From the NCBI GenBank assembly GCA_930367205.1, contig OV884015.1, positions 83,628,841 through 83,692,840 of the forward strand: a stretch of 64,000 nucleotides of DNA, in the 5' to 3' direction. The DNA comes from Acanthosoma haemorrhoidale. Lineage: Eukaryota > Arthropoda > Insecta > Hemiptera > Acanthosomatidae. The translations under genes were made by a program, and so were the position numbers. Positions within the stretch are counted from its first letter, which is position 1; the number at the start of each line of letters is the position of its first letter. Positions 1-12,110 of the stretch are shown here, one piece after another. Under the pieces are notes generated by a model. The model was not told where the DNA came from and searched no databases. It saw only the letters and a list, made by a program, of their open reading frames with translations.

Positions 1-589
1 TTTTGGAATTCAATTCTTAAATATTACCGAATTCATGCAAAATTTTGAAAGCCATTTGTTCTATGTTATCCAGTCTACAGTGACCAATGAATTTTATTTT
101 ATTTTATGTAATTTAAAAATTAATAAACAACCTAATAGTCCTTTAAGATTTGTTACAATAGTATTTATTTTGAATTTGTTTCTGTGAAAGGGATACAATT
201 TATTTGATGCACGTAGTACCTAAACAATGCAATAAAAAAAAATCAAAGCGTTGGTGTAAATGTTGATTATTTCATGAGATAAAACATAAGATTTTTTTTA
301 CTCAAACGTTGCAACGCTTCGAAAGCCTTTGATCGTAAGAGTAAATATACATAAATATTTTAACGAATTACAATAGAGGACCTGTAATTAATATAAGGGA
401 AAGAGAAAGGGTGTAAATAAGACCGGCATGTTAATTGCGAATCCTTTGAAGTGAAAATTGCGATAAGGCAGATCCTCAGAACAAAAGGGCTAACGACATA
501 ATTAACGCTGGCGAAGATAGAAGTATGTAAAAACTGATAGCGCACAACAATTTTTGTTATTTTCTTTCACCTCGTTGAAAAATGTAAAT
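1..589. other. AT-rich non-coding DNA
   Basis: Homopolymer-rich AT sequence with stops in all frames. I see no repeat family shared with the rest of the window and no coding signal. Confidence 0.5.
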
Positions 590-1010
590 TCGCGTCTTCT
601 TTAGAACCGGTGATGCTAATGAAACAAAAGTTTTACATAATGGAGAGGTGGGGAGGGGGCATCGTTGCGCCAAAGGCGGGGGTCGGGGCGCGGTAATAAA
701 CTCTTTGAAGTGTCAGCAGATTGACTCTGCTTCCAAGTGACAAGGGACTTAGATTAACTTTCTCCCATCGACTTCGTCTAATGCAAAGTCGCTGTGACAT
801 TGGCATAAAAACATCTCCAATCCATTATCGAAACCACACACCCGCACAAATTACCTCACTATAATTATCGTATGGGATGCTCAATCACCATGTGATAGGA
901 AACCTCTACCGGTCTGTATGTAATTAATCCCTGGATTACTCTGCATGGTATCGTTCTCATTAGCCTAATGAATCTATGGTAATTTATGAATAATTAAAAG
1001 GTTACATAGC
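590..1010. promoter_or_regulatory. Candidate conserved non-coding / regulatory patch
   Basis: Higher GC and complexity than the flanks, no open frame, no match to other repeats in the window. It holds several homeodomain-type cores (TAATTA, TAATGA, GGATTA) in its last 130 bases and a G-rich stretch near 640-690. An enhancer is one reading; it rests only on composition and motif density, which are weak evidence. Cross-species alignment would decide. Confidence 0.25.
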
Positions 1011-2325
1011 CCGATACAGTATCATCGACACTTGTGATGAGAACTAGAGTTTTTTTTATTACTATATACTTTTTTAATAACTAGTGGACGTTTACATGTA
1101 CATAAGCCAGAGAGTAGAACACATTTATGTACAATAAACGCTCGTTCATTTAAGTACCTTGCAGACACTACTAACTAATGAAGCACTATGTCCGATGTTG
1201 ATTACTTAGAACGGATTATGCAGCAGTAATATGTTTGCACTAAATGCAACACAGTCATCCTCTATTACAACCCTGCATAGAAATCAGATCATATATACAT
1301 TCGAAATTTGACGATTAATTAAAGTCGTGAAATTCGTCAAAAGACTCAAAAACAAAAACATAAAATACGATTTTTAAGAAGCTAAGAACTTACGTCAGAA
1401 TATTAAGTTAGCATAAATCTTAACTTATACACTAAATTTACTTTTTAACGGAATTTCCGTTGAGAGTTTGGTTTGTGGGATTGGCATAGCGAGTAGTAAA
1501 CGAAAAATCTTGTTCTAATTGTTGATGAATTTAAATCTAAATAAATAGTTTTTATCTTGTTAATTTACACTAGTTATATTAAAAAGGTTGAAAGAAAAGT
1601 CTGCCTACAAATATCAGCGTGTATTTAGCACACAAGCACTTTTTCCAGCTCACAAAAACACTTTAAAGTACTAAACAATGGCATAAGAAATCATACATAG
1701 CAATGTGGCATCAATTCGTTCAAATAATAGTAGATAGTTTTCAAATTCAAATTTATGAACCATCTTTAAAAAATCGATAATATATGGCAAATTGTTATTT
1801 ATGGATATGAAATTACGCTGAAATTATTCAATAATTAAAAAAAGGTTTAATAACTACATATCTAATACCTATAACCTAGAATAAAAAAACAACAACCTCA
1901 GTTATAATTCTTACTGGTTGATTGATTCTTGTAAGTAAGAGAGCACTTCTTAACAAGGATAGATTAAACGAAAGTTTATATCGACTTAAAAATACGACAC
2001 TGGACAACGTGCAAAGAATAAAAATGAAATAAAAGAAAATTAATTTGACGGCAGTTAAAGTAGCTCACAGCAAGTCATTTGTTCCAATTGCAATACTATT
2101 CCTAATTGATAGCGAATATTATTTCCTTGAACATAATTGAAAACTAATCGTAAAAAGATAAGTGAGAATGTACAATCTTAGAATCTTTTGAGACCCAATG
2201 TACCTGGTATGGCTGATAAGACGAAAACATATTTGCACGTATAATGCGTTATTGGTTTTTTAGAGACTAAATTTATGGTTAAGAACTGTTCTAACAGAGC
2301 TGGCGGAAACCTTAGAATGTATAAT
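1011..2325. other. AT-rich non-coding DNA
   Basis: Stops in all frames, many A/T runs, no recognisable gene or repeat. Confidence 0.5.
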
Positions 2326-2466
2326 TTCTTTTTTTTTCATGCCCCCTTTAAATTTACAGATAATTATATATAATTATAGATCCTCAGGCGAATCTATTTA
2401 CAAATTATTTTTGTATTTCCTGTAGCATCGCTACATTATATACAGGTTTTGTTATTTTATAAAAAT
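2326..2466 (-). mobile_element. Short retroposon (SINE-like), copy 1
   Basis: About 135 bases match, as reverse complement, the 141-base insertion at 22058-22198, with a T-rich stretch at the left end equivalent to an A-rich tail on the minus strand. The body contains a palindrome, TGTAGC-GAT-GCTACA. The target duplication is not clear for this copy (TATAAT-like sequences flank both sides). No obvious pol III A/B boxes, so it could be a SINE or the 3' end of an unseen LINE. Confidence 0.6.
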
Positions 2467-2557
2467 TATATAATGAATAAACAAGTATAATGATACTCAT
2501 TATACGTGACTGGACTAAACTGACTAATAAAGGTGATGGGGCTCACCTTTTTGATCA

Positions 2558-3165
2558 AACTTACATACTAATTCTTAACCTGACTTTTCCCCGACAGTAT
2601 GTTTCCATCGATGCGGGAGAGGGTGGTGGGGTCATAGTGTTAAACACTGGGCTGGTTTGGTGCTGAAACGAGTCAAAAAACTTGATGTGTCTCCGGCGGA
2701 TGAACTCACCCACCGACGGCACACCAAGCAACGGGTGCAGGTCAGCGTTCTTTAACCTCTCAAGAGAGGTATGTCGGACCAATTTTCGCATGATTCCATT
2801 CTGGAAATGTTGGAGACTTTTGGTTGTATTGACAGTCAAGTGGGTAAATAGCGGGGCACCGTACAGCAGAGCTGGCCGGAGGACACATTTATAGATCATC
2901 AGTTTGAGACGAAGCGACAGGTTTGGGTGAAGTTAGCAAGTGCGATAGCCGGTAAGACTTGTGTCGTACTTTTTCTATTTTATTACTAAAATGGTTAGAG
3001 AAATGGAGAAGCCAATCCATTTTTATACCCATATAGTGCATTGAGAGAGCTGGTGAGTTCTCTGTCCCTCCTGTACTATATTATTTTGGCAAGGATTTTT
3101 TCCCATTTTGGAAGGAGAAGATTACGCAGTCGGTCTTCCCTGCGTTTACACTGATGTTTAACATT
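2558..3165 (-). mobile_element. Jockey-like LINE fragment (family B-like), RT thumb and C-terminus
   Basis: On the minus strand this encodes the end of a non-LTR reverse transcriptase. First comes a short segment with the GKTDCVIF signature (about 3084-3160), where RTs of this clade have an N-x-x-K-T-x-x-I-x-F stretch. A thumb region ends in an open stretch from 2899 to 2561 with the motifs VLRPALLYGAPLF, LQHFQN and RRRHIKFFDS. The same motifs occur in the family B copy at 39.8 kb. No promoter, 5' half or poly-A tail is visible, and the frame is broken between the two segments, so this is a dead fragment. The oppositely oriented palm fragment at 3174-3536 probably belongs to the same insertion. 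Confidence 0.75.
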
Positions 3166-3173
3166 CCCAGTCT

Positions 3174-3536
3174 GTCAACTCAGTGTCCCGACAGCTTTGC
3201 GACTGGGATTGCCCAGAGCAGCTATACACCATGTTGGTTTCCTTCTTAAAGAACAGATCGGTGAGGGTACGGGTGGGTGATTGCCTCTCTAACCCGTTTC
3301 CTTTGACTTGTGGAGTTCCTCAAGGAGCGGTTCTGTCTCCGGTTCTTTTGAGCATGTACACATCTGAAATTGTTGGGACACACTATAAGAAAGCTTCTGT
3401 AATCGCTTTCGCCGACGACATTGCGGTTTACATCAGCAGCATGAGTGCACAAAGAGCTCTTACACAGGCCGAGTCAGTTTGTAACGTTATCAGTAGAATG
3501 TATAATTGACTGGACGATTCGGCAAAGGTACTTTTG
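3174..3536 (+). mobile_element. LINE reverse-transcriptase palm fragment (family C), inverted relative to its neighbour
   Basis: Plus-strand open stretch (to the stop at 3507-3509) with the RT core motifs CGVPQGAVLSPVLL and the catalytic AFADDIAVY. The region before it, around CDWDCPEQLYTML, matches the fragment at 48.6 kb, which carries a nearly identical stretch. The stop falls where the coding sequence should run on toward the thumb. The adjoining minus-strand piece carries just that missing thumb, so the two read as one element whose 5' part was inverted. Confidence 0.8.
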
Positions 3537-3540
3537 AAAT

Positions 3541-6276
3541 TACTTAAGGTGAAAAGAGAAATTCGATGAGAAGCAAAATTGTTCTTAGCTGAAGGCTAAA
3601 TTTGTTAGTAGCTCTAAATAAAGCCCAGTTTATTTCTATATGTTTGCAGAAACTGCGGTAAAATGTCATCTCACTGGCCTATACTCAAGCAGAGTGACCT
3701 CCAATTAATTACATGTAATCAATAACAATTAAGCTACTTATTGTCAGTCTATCTTTACCAACTATCTCCTTAGGAAACTTGGATATTTATTACCCAATTC
3801 TATTTTTTAATTTACAATTGTAAGAAATTATAACATATTTTTCAGACAGAACAAGTTATTCACCGCTTCTAAGAACTTCATGGCAAAATATGATAAATAA
3901 TACATTTACATGTTCCTTACATATTGAAATGAGATACATATTTTTTAGATGCTTTTGCTCATGTTTTCGTGTTTTGTATGGGTTTGTCGTTGAGTTATAT
4001 TTTTTAAATTTTCTAGTAGCAGGGGAAAAAAAAAACGTAATCAAAATCTAATACAAGTAAAAAAAAATTTTTTTTTCATTGAAACAGCCATAAGTGGTTA
4101 TGGTGCGAATGATGCATCTATCCCTTCCCCCTACCCCATAATATCAGTAATAGTGGCGATACAAATTTCACTTTAATACTCAGTAAAAAACACATATTTT
4201 GTTCACTCATGAGTCTACCTAAGAAAGAGTTCGTCATGACCTTTCCTATTTCATGTATTAAAGGATGGTCAGATATTGTATTAATAATGGAACGTTCAGT
4301 TTGACTGTATATATGCTCTTTTAATGTTGATAAATTGTGGTCATAAAGTATTTCCGATATTTATGTATAACTTAGGTACCCACATTTACAATTCTTATAA
4401 ACATTGGTTGTGAACAATATCAATATTTTTGAAGTTGAATTGACAATTGGAACTCCATACTGGAGAGCTATATGTCAAAATGGAACAGATTAGGATTTTG
4501 TGTAAGATTAGCTTATTTTCGAATAAAGGTTCTGGGTTTTCAAATTGATTAGTCAGGTAAGTAAGGGAACATTATGTGAATGAGTCTTTCAACGTTATTT
4601 TATTATTTATGTGCTCTGTGCTGAAACTTTATCTAGTGTTAATCACAGATACTCAATAGATCCGTATCTTGGAAAAGGGTATTGTTAATGTACATATCGT
4701 TGTTTATTCGAGGTGTTTTTTTTTTCTGAAAATTATTACTTCAGTTTAATGGTTATTGATTGTTATGTTCCTTTTATTAGGTGGATATCGTGTTTTGGTC
4801 TAACTAAATTCACCGGTAGACCGTCAGTGGATCTAAGATGTTCCCTTGAGACCAAAACAGGTGGACTACAAATAACTCAGTGTCGTCGAGATAGTCACTG
4901 AAATTCACAGTCTTTTAAAATTATAATCCTTTGTTACGCGATACTCTTAGTAGAGGTCCAACCCTAGGGGTGAGGTGTCCTTCCTCCTGCTTTAATTTTG
5001 CTTCCGTAACTCTTCTTTATTGTTTCCCTTAAAAATTAAACCAGAAATGTAACATGTATGACCGTTACTAATCAGACAGCTTATCAGCCATGACACGCTA
5101 GAACCAAGTGTGGGGAGTCCATTTTGTTCCAGCCGTAAATTGTAGCTCGCTTGGACTTGGACTGTACATGAAGGTACCTCCTGACTATTAATGCTTACAT
5201 CAGGGAAGGGAGCGACCATTTCATTTGTGTAGCCTAAAGGATTTTCAATGATTCAGGAGCTGCCCGTGCCGTTTCCCACGTGCCAATAGACTGCCTCTTA
5301 AGATATTTATTCGTGGATCGATCCTGCTTCTGCACTGGTCGGACCTCTCCAGCTAACTAGTAAATTTAGATATAATTGAACAATTAAAATGTTACAGTAT
5401 TTCATCGACCATTCATGGGAATATATCAGGATCACTACCTAACACGATATAATTCAACCCAGGTAAGGAATTTGATTTCACTACAAAATTATCTTCAAGT
5501 AAAATAATTATTAGAAACAAGTGGTAGAAGAAAAGAATTGTATAAACACTTCTTATATTCCCTGAATGAAATATTCCAATTTTCCGATACACTAATCAGA
5601 CTGCTCATGCATAAAGAGTTGGTACTAGTGCATCTTCGATCTACTTTGGATGAAATACAGCTTAGCTCGTGCATGTAAAATACATTTTGGATAAATCGGT
5701 CACGTGTAATTTTCATGCTTTTTAGTCACTGTGAGACCAAAGTCAAAGTAAAGATCATATGCAGAATTTTAACTGGTCACATGTAAAGCTACACCATATC
5801 CTTCCGCAGGCATACCATAGCTATTTACAACATAGTGATTCTCTATAATGTCTCATCTCTAAAGAGATGACCGTATAAACACGCAATACCAAATTCATAC
5901 AACATGTATAGTACATAATTATACTCACAAAACCCCCTTCTGTAAACAAACCAGCTAGACCAGTAAAGAAATGAACAGCAATGCCATTCTTTTTCCAACT
6001 GCCAGTCGTCATAAGGAAATGCCAGTAGATGAAAAACTATCTGCGACTTAAAGTTTTGATGCTCTCCTCGTGGTAATACGGGTGAATTCTATAGGAGTAA
6101 TGCCAAGCAAAAACCATCCGAATTTTTTCTTAACTAAGCCACTTTCGGACTAAGGACATTTCGTATTTTACGCATTTCAAGTGGACAACAGGCTTGATAG
6201 CCGTATTTTCGTATCGACCACTTCGATGCAAGGCACTGAGCCTTGGTTTTTCCAGGAAAGAAAATAAATTCTAAAG
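3541..6276. other. Non-coding DNA, no recognised feature
   Basis: AT-rich with poly-A/T runs (about 4030-4080). Small GC-richer islands occur around 4800-4880 and 4930-5350. I see no exon with convincing splice sites, no RNA gene, and no repeat shared with the window. Confidence 0.45.
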
Positions 6277-6281
6277 CATGC

Positions 6282-7106
6282 TGTTGTGGCCACATCTTAG
6301 TTACAAATAATTATAAATCACGCTCTCTTCGTTCAGATCATATCTATCACTGATTCCATATGCTTAATAAAGTTTATGACGTCAGTCGGAGTGGGGGGAG
6401 AAGATGGGGGGGAGAACAGCGCTGGTGGGGATGACTCCCCACCACGACTAGCTACCTATATAAGAAACGCCCCATAGGGTGAAAATCAGAAAGAAACAAA
6501 CCGGCACATTGAACACTTTTCTCTCTCTCTCTCTGCACTGGCGCTTGCTGCTCTACTGAAACTATGGTCTTCTCATTGAACTACCTCTGCATCTCTCTCT
6601 CCTAACCTCGCTATGTTTTAGTCTGGCGTTATCAGACCCCACACCTTCCTAGTGGGAATCTCTGCCTTCGTCTTGCTAAAACTAGCACCTCCTTGGGAAA
6701 GACCTCTCCCTCGCGGACGACGGTAACTTACCAGTAGCGTCTCTCACGGCAATCCAGTCTGCTTCTCTCCGGTTCACACTCGCCTTTGGTATCCGGGCGG
6801 TTTTCGCCTATCCTTAGACACCGAGTGTGAATTCGTGGTCATTCCAAGACCACATAAGCTACCTATAAACCTACCCTGTACCTCTTCTCCTGAACATAGT
6901 GCATTGTCGGGGCACACACCTTCTAAAGATGTTATGGAGTCCGATCAAAGCGAACTAGGCTGCCCGCCGACTAGGTCGGCAGCTAAGGTGAAAGACCACA
7001 GGTCCACCCGCCTTATATATTTTCTTGGCGGCTAAGAGGTTGTAGTGACCTTTGCCCGTGGCGGGCGTCTTCTCCCCACTTTGGGGATACTCAGTTGAGC
7101 CCGACA
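6282..7106 (+). mobile_element. Solo LTR, LTR family 1, with CATGC target duplication
   Basis: An 825-bp unit that begins TGTTGTGGCC and ends GAGCCCGACA, so it has TG...CA ends. It is flanked by the perfect 5-bp direct repeat CATGC at 6277-6281 and 7107-7111. Nearly the whole unit recurs as reverse complement at 60336-61193, which confirms both ends. It contains a promoter-like TATATAAG about 30 bases before TCAGA, and a CT microsatellite. No PBS, internal region or second LTR is present, so it is a solo LTR left by recombination. A 5-bp duplication fits Copia, BEL/Pao or some Gypsy elements; family assignment is open. Confidence 0.85.
6457..6490 (+). promoter_or_regulatory. Predicted LTR core promoter
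   Basis: TATATAAG at 6457-6464 is followed 31 bases later by TCAGA, close to the arthropod initiator TCAGT. The same arrangement is kept in the copy at 61.0 kb. It would set the U3/R boundary of this LTR. Confidence 0.55.
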
Positions 7107-7111
7107 CATGC

Positions 7112-8229
7112 AATCGAACGATACCTCTATATTTCACGTTGCTGGTCATTGATTAGGTCTAAGTTGATCAGTTTTCCATACAGCAAGTGCCCATTCCCCC
7201 ATTAAAAAATTACAAATATATAAAATAACTATCCTAAGATTATTGATAATATATTTAAATCTGTTAATAGCTATAAACGATTATTATACCATGGTATAGA
7301 TCGATAGATATATCGAAGGGGGCCTACATTAGTTTCCTTGCTCCGACAAAAACCATGGGATACCATTCGAGAGTATAATAAGGTCCGTTTTAACAATCCT
7401 TGTTTGACTTATGATTCATTTATTGCCGGACAATAAAGTAATTAATTTACGAATGAAAGCTTCCATAATAAAGCACATTCCACAAATATAGCTTAAATAA
7501 AGTGATTGGTTCCTGCCAGCTTAGGCTGTAGGGACCCACATGTGGTTTATTGGACTTTCATCACAGACCCCATCTCAGACCACACAATACACACAAACGG
7601 AAAGAAGTAATAACTCAGAGAGGTTTTTCTACCTCAAGTCACCTCGAACACGTGGTGGGACACGTGTCACATAGCCCGTCTGCATATTGAATCATATAAT
7701 CCTCGTGCGCCTCCCTACTTCGTGTCCTTAATTAGTTCTTGTAGGTTTAACCGGCTGGAAAATGTGTCTCCTCTCGTCGGAGGGGGAGGGGTGGGGCCTC
7801 GTGTGAAGTTGGTATCTGTCATGTATAAGGAAGGGGGTTCGTCTCGGAAATTATCTTCGAGGGCTGGTTGGTTCGAACGGTGCCAGTAAAGAGAAATGCT
7901 ATATTACTTCCTGATACACATAAGATCTTTGCATCTGTTGGTTTGTACGATAAAATACTAACAAAACACATTCGATTGTTTTGACATTTTGTAGATAAAT
8001 CAGATGATATTGACAAGCTATCTGTTCAATAAATTAACGAACATTGCTTTGTAAGCTTTTATTTCGGAATTCATTAAACAAAACATACTGCCTTTTATAA
8101 AATGGCATGCAATATTTGTGACAAGTCAAGTTACTCTGCTTAGGTTAGCTAGAAATTGAATAGAATAGTAAAAACAGATATAAAACAAATATAAACTCAA
8201 CAAAACGATTTTGACTTGATGAGAACATC
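7112..8229. other. Non-coding DNA
   Basis: Mixed composition. A GC-richer patch lies at 7510-7810. No open frame or shared repeat recognised. Confidence 0.4.
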
Positions 8230-9070
8230 CAACGCATTTCCAATCACCCCCAACAGCCTTCGGGGGAATCCTGCTAACCAAGTTGATAGCTCTCTTGTAC
8301 TTATTCCCAATATTGTGTGATCCTTTCATTAAGCTCCTTGATATTTTAGATCCCAGGCCTCTAAGGGTCGTAGAAGTCCCTAGATATGATTCCCCGAAAA
8401 TTTTCAATGAGGTTAAGGTCCGGACTAAAGGCCGGCTAATCCAAAAGATTGAGCCTGAAATCCTCAAATCCTTGTTTAGTGGACCGTGCTGAGTGTCGGT
8501 GCGTTATCGTGTTGGGATATTATCTCTTCTTCTTCTAGTAATAATGCAATAAACACCCAAGAACATTCTTCTAACACTTTTTGATAACTAACATCATTCA
8601 TTTTGTCAATCATAAACCCGATACGAAACTTGTCTTTTTCATTGAAAGCCGCTCATTACTTCGCCGCACTATTATGACCTTTGAGACAAAAGTTTTGTTT
8701 CTTTCCTTGGTCTTGCCATCATATTATCATCGCTAAAAATAACCTTGGACCAACTTTAGCTTTCCTGAATATGTTCTTCAGCAAACAGCAAGCCACGTTT
8801 TAAGTGATGAATATTGGGCTGCAATACCTAGTTTCAGCTATCCATTTCCTTTCTGGCATCACACTCTAAGTTGAATTCCTTCACAATCTGAGCAGAAAAA
8901 GCACCAGTTTTTGAGATTTGCCTCAAAACGGCGTGCTTCACACGACCGGTAAATCTTGGAGGCCTTCCAGTTCTTTTACTTTTGCCATAATTTTGTGGAC
9001 CTGAATTTAGAATGTTTTTAGCTACACCCTGGGAGTGGTTTATCACGTGAGCGATTCGCCTTTGTGTCAT
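8230..9070 (-). pseudogene. Tc1/mariner-like transposase, decayed
   Basis: Read on the minus strand, pieces of a Tc1-family transposase appear in the right order but in different frames. The N-terminal DNA-binding part (from about 9070) has RRIAHVINHSQGVAKNIL and the AT-hook-like GRPPR. WSKVIFSDDN (about 8730), the first catalytic aspartate region, follows. DNAPT (about 8500) and a PAF-SPD-N-IENFRG stretch (about 8400-8440) come next, with a stop where family members have Trp before the PAF stretch. Stops and frameshifts occur throughout, so no protein can be made. Terminal inverted repeats were not found by eye. Full-length relatives have about 340 residues, matching the span of roughly 840 bases plus small losses. 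Confidence 0.8.
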
Positions 9071-11439
9071 CCCTCTTTTTTTTTAGTCAATTATCTACTG
9101 TCGCTCAATTTCACGTAGTTGAGTCCCGCACAGGATATTAAAAAAAATGATCAACACGAACACTCTCTCTCTTAATTGTGAAAAGTTGAACTAGATTTAT
9201 ATTCTTGTGTTTACATGTTTTGCTGTTGTTAGTATATCATGTTAGGCAATGACTGTCGGGGGAGGGGGAGCCTTACTTGAAGGTGTCCAGTTCTCGCACC
9301 CATTGGCGCTAGTTCGGAGGACCACCTCACCAATAATGAGGAAAAATTAAAACAATAAAATAAAAAAAAAGTAAAGAAAAGCCCAATGGGCTAAAAAACG
9401 GAAATAATAAAAATAAAAAAAAGGTAAGAGTAAGGAGTAGGGGGGTGATAAATGAACAACCTGGATCAACGTTTGAACTAAAAATGAATTCCTATAATTT
9501 CCAATGATATCATGACTCATGACATACAAAATATAACAAACTAATTAAAAATAAAAAAAAACAATATAAAAAATGAGGACATTAAGATTCGGTGAAATGT
9601 CATAAGGTAAAGCGCTTTACCGTGGTAAACGAAGATCTTCAGCGGCTGGCAGGCGGAGTCCGTTTAATCCCTTCAGTCCGTGATGATTTTGTTTTTTTCA
9701 TTAAAGCAAATGAAGAATCTTCTGTGATGAAATTTGTATGAACCTCATACAAATCGCAGCAGTTAGCAGTGGGCCAGGCCAATGTCGCTGCTAGACTGAC
9801 CTTTATCTTATATAAACAGCGGGAGCGGTGAGTCAAGTTATGTATTAAGAGTCCCATGTTGTCTACACTGATGTCTGCCAATACTTCGCTACTGACGTAA
9901 TTATTAGCGTGAATATTCAATTTAACGTTCTTTTACAGGAATGTAGTAATTGCATAACTACTGACTAAATAAAAGAAGGTCTTCACAAATAATGTTATTA
10001 ATAAAATATAAATAAAAATAAACTTTTTTGGAATGTAAAATTGAGTTTCAAACATTGCAATAAACCATAAACAACAAACTTTCAATAATCAATAGATAAA
10101 AACAATTATTCTAGGAACATCGATTGAATAAACTATAAATATTAATGAAAGTAGAACAATTAAATATGCACACTTATTTATAATTTGATTTACAAAATAA
10201 ATACAGAAATAAATTTAATCACTTTTCATAAAAATAACGCTAGAGTAAGTTAATTATTTATTTTACAAACAAAACTAGTTGTGCCTTTCTTTTTATTGTT
10301 GTTAGGTAATTTTAAAATAAAAGGTTGGATAAAAAAAGGGAAACCGAACAAATAATTAAGTCGGACAAAATTGGTAATAAGCCGCAACAATGACCTTAAA
10401 TGCTTTTTGCAAATATGGAATATATTTTAAAGTAATTATTTGGCTACGGATTTGTTTTACAGATTTTAATCATTTTATCTATTGAATTTATATCTTTTCA
10501 AATTATTGGATATCCTTTGAGTTTTAGAGTTGCATTGGTCATTTAAAGCCAGTAACTTTTGGGTACATATTAATTTGTTCTTCGTTTGTATGTGGTCTGT
10601 GTAAGTCCCTTGTACAAAGTTGAGACATGAGAACACTTTGTTATATCAACAACTTCCCTATTGGTATCGAAAATATATAACAATATGTATAGCCGTATGA
10701 CAAACCTAATAAATCATAAAACATATGAAGAATCCGGGGAACAAAGATCTCAAAAAGGAAACGCAGCCCAGTATAGTTAAATTATATTTTCAAAATACAT
10801 ACATATGTTGGGAATGCTTTAGATGCGAACATAAAATACCCTTCTCAATAATCAGATATGATAATATTGGCTATTGAACCCAATCCACTCTGAACTATAT
10901 TGCTACCCCGCTGGCTGTTGTATCAGACTTGGTAATAATTAATATTATCTAATAACGTTGATATAACATCGGTGGCAATATTGACAAAGCGTTCACGAGT
11001 ATATTAAAATTACTCAACCTCTTAGCCAGTATTAATGCTTTTAAATAATATTTAATATTAATAACTAGTGACATAAAAAGAAAGCCAAAATCAGACGGAC
11101 ATAAAATGAAAAGTTATACACGCATTTTGAGCGTAGTTCCGGAATCACGATTTGTTATAAAACTTGAACTGATCAATGTGTCGATATCCAATTAGAGTGT
11201 ATTAAGATTTCGATGACATACAGCAGGAAATGTTTTATTCTTAATTTTAATGGCAGCAATAAAGCATATAATTAACAATTTTCCTATTTCTTGAACATTT
11301 ATATGATTTTTTTGTCTAAGCTCCCAATCAATCATCAATCAATCAAATCAAAAAACAAAAGAAATAAGAATAAAAATAAAAAATAAAATGAAAGTTATTT
11401 GGGATAAGTGGAACCTTTTTCTAGGAGCGTTCGAAGGTT
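9071..11439. other. AT-rich non-coding DNA
   Basis: Very AT-rich, with A-rich runs around 9340-9430 and 9540-9570. A 93-codon open stretch at 9639-9920 on the minus strand begins with TTG and resembles nothing I know. A small GC-rich patch lies at 9250-9330. No gene or shared repeat recognised. Confidence 0.45.
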
Positions 11440-12110
11440 GGGTGAAGAAAGTAACTAGTGTGGGAGACCTCGGGTAAGGTGCAAGTGATCTAGGGATAGT
11501 GGTGAGCCCACCGGAGCCTAGTGTGTCTAGGCCAGGGTTTTGATTTAATCAGAGATCGAGTGGTCTTTGCCTGTTTTGAGTAGTCAGGAGATGTTGGGCC
11601 AGAAGCCAGTATGTCAACTTCTCTCTCCGCGCCTACGGTCCTGCTGTACTGCCATTTAACGGGTGGTGTTGGAGGTTGGAAGTCGCAATGAAGAGGGTTC
11701 TGGCAGTATTTTATAGAGTCGAAAAATTTTATGTGCCTTCTCCTTTCCTGATGACTTCTGCAATGGTAGGAACTTCAAATTTGTGTATGTAAGCTGCTTT
11801 TATCTTGCAATAAGGGGTGTGCCAGAGTGAAGGGCGGAGAATCCTGTTCTGGAACTGCTGGAGTTTTTCTAGTGTGCTAGGATGAAGGTATCTATTTAGC
11901 GAAGTTCCAAACAGTAGGGCTGGTCTCAGGACACTTGGACCATCACACTGGTACACCATCACAGTACCAGAACACTGTCATATCAACAGATTCAGTCTCA
12001 GTGTTGGAAATGCGTAGAGTAGTAGGTTTTACGTACACTTTTCAAGATTAGGTGGGACCTGAATTTCAAATGTCTGCCTAGTTTGATTCCTAGGTAGCAA
12101 AAATATATAT
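11440..12110 (-). mobile_element. Jockey-like LINE fragment (family B-like), RT C-terminus
   Basis: Minus-strand remnants of the RT thumb: LGIKLGRHLKF (about 12050), then SVLRPALLFGTSLN and LEKLQQFQNRILR in the open stretch 11962-11729. After a frameshift come RRRHIKFFDSIKYCQNPL and a proline-rich end around 11650. The order and motifs match the family B copy at 39.8-40.3 kb. It has at least one frameshift and several substitutions, so it is an old, dead copy. The sequence from 11640 down to 11440 is probably its 3' UTR; the exact end is unclear. Confidence 0.75.

Noticed and set aside
6835..7149. Short open stretches inside the LTR at 6.3-7.1 kb
   Set aside because: They lie within a repeat with LTR structure; the frames are not kept in the copy at 60.5 kb.
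7860..7890. GGTTCGAA resembling a tRNA T-arm
   Set aside because: No matching acceptor, D or anticodon stems around it.
9639..9920. 93-codon open stretch on the minus strand
   Set aside because: TTG start and no recognisable similarity.
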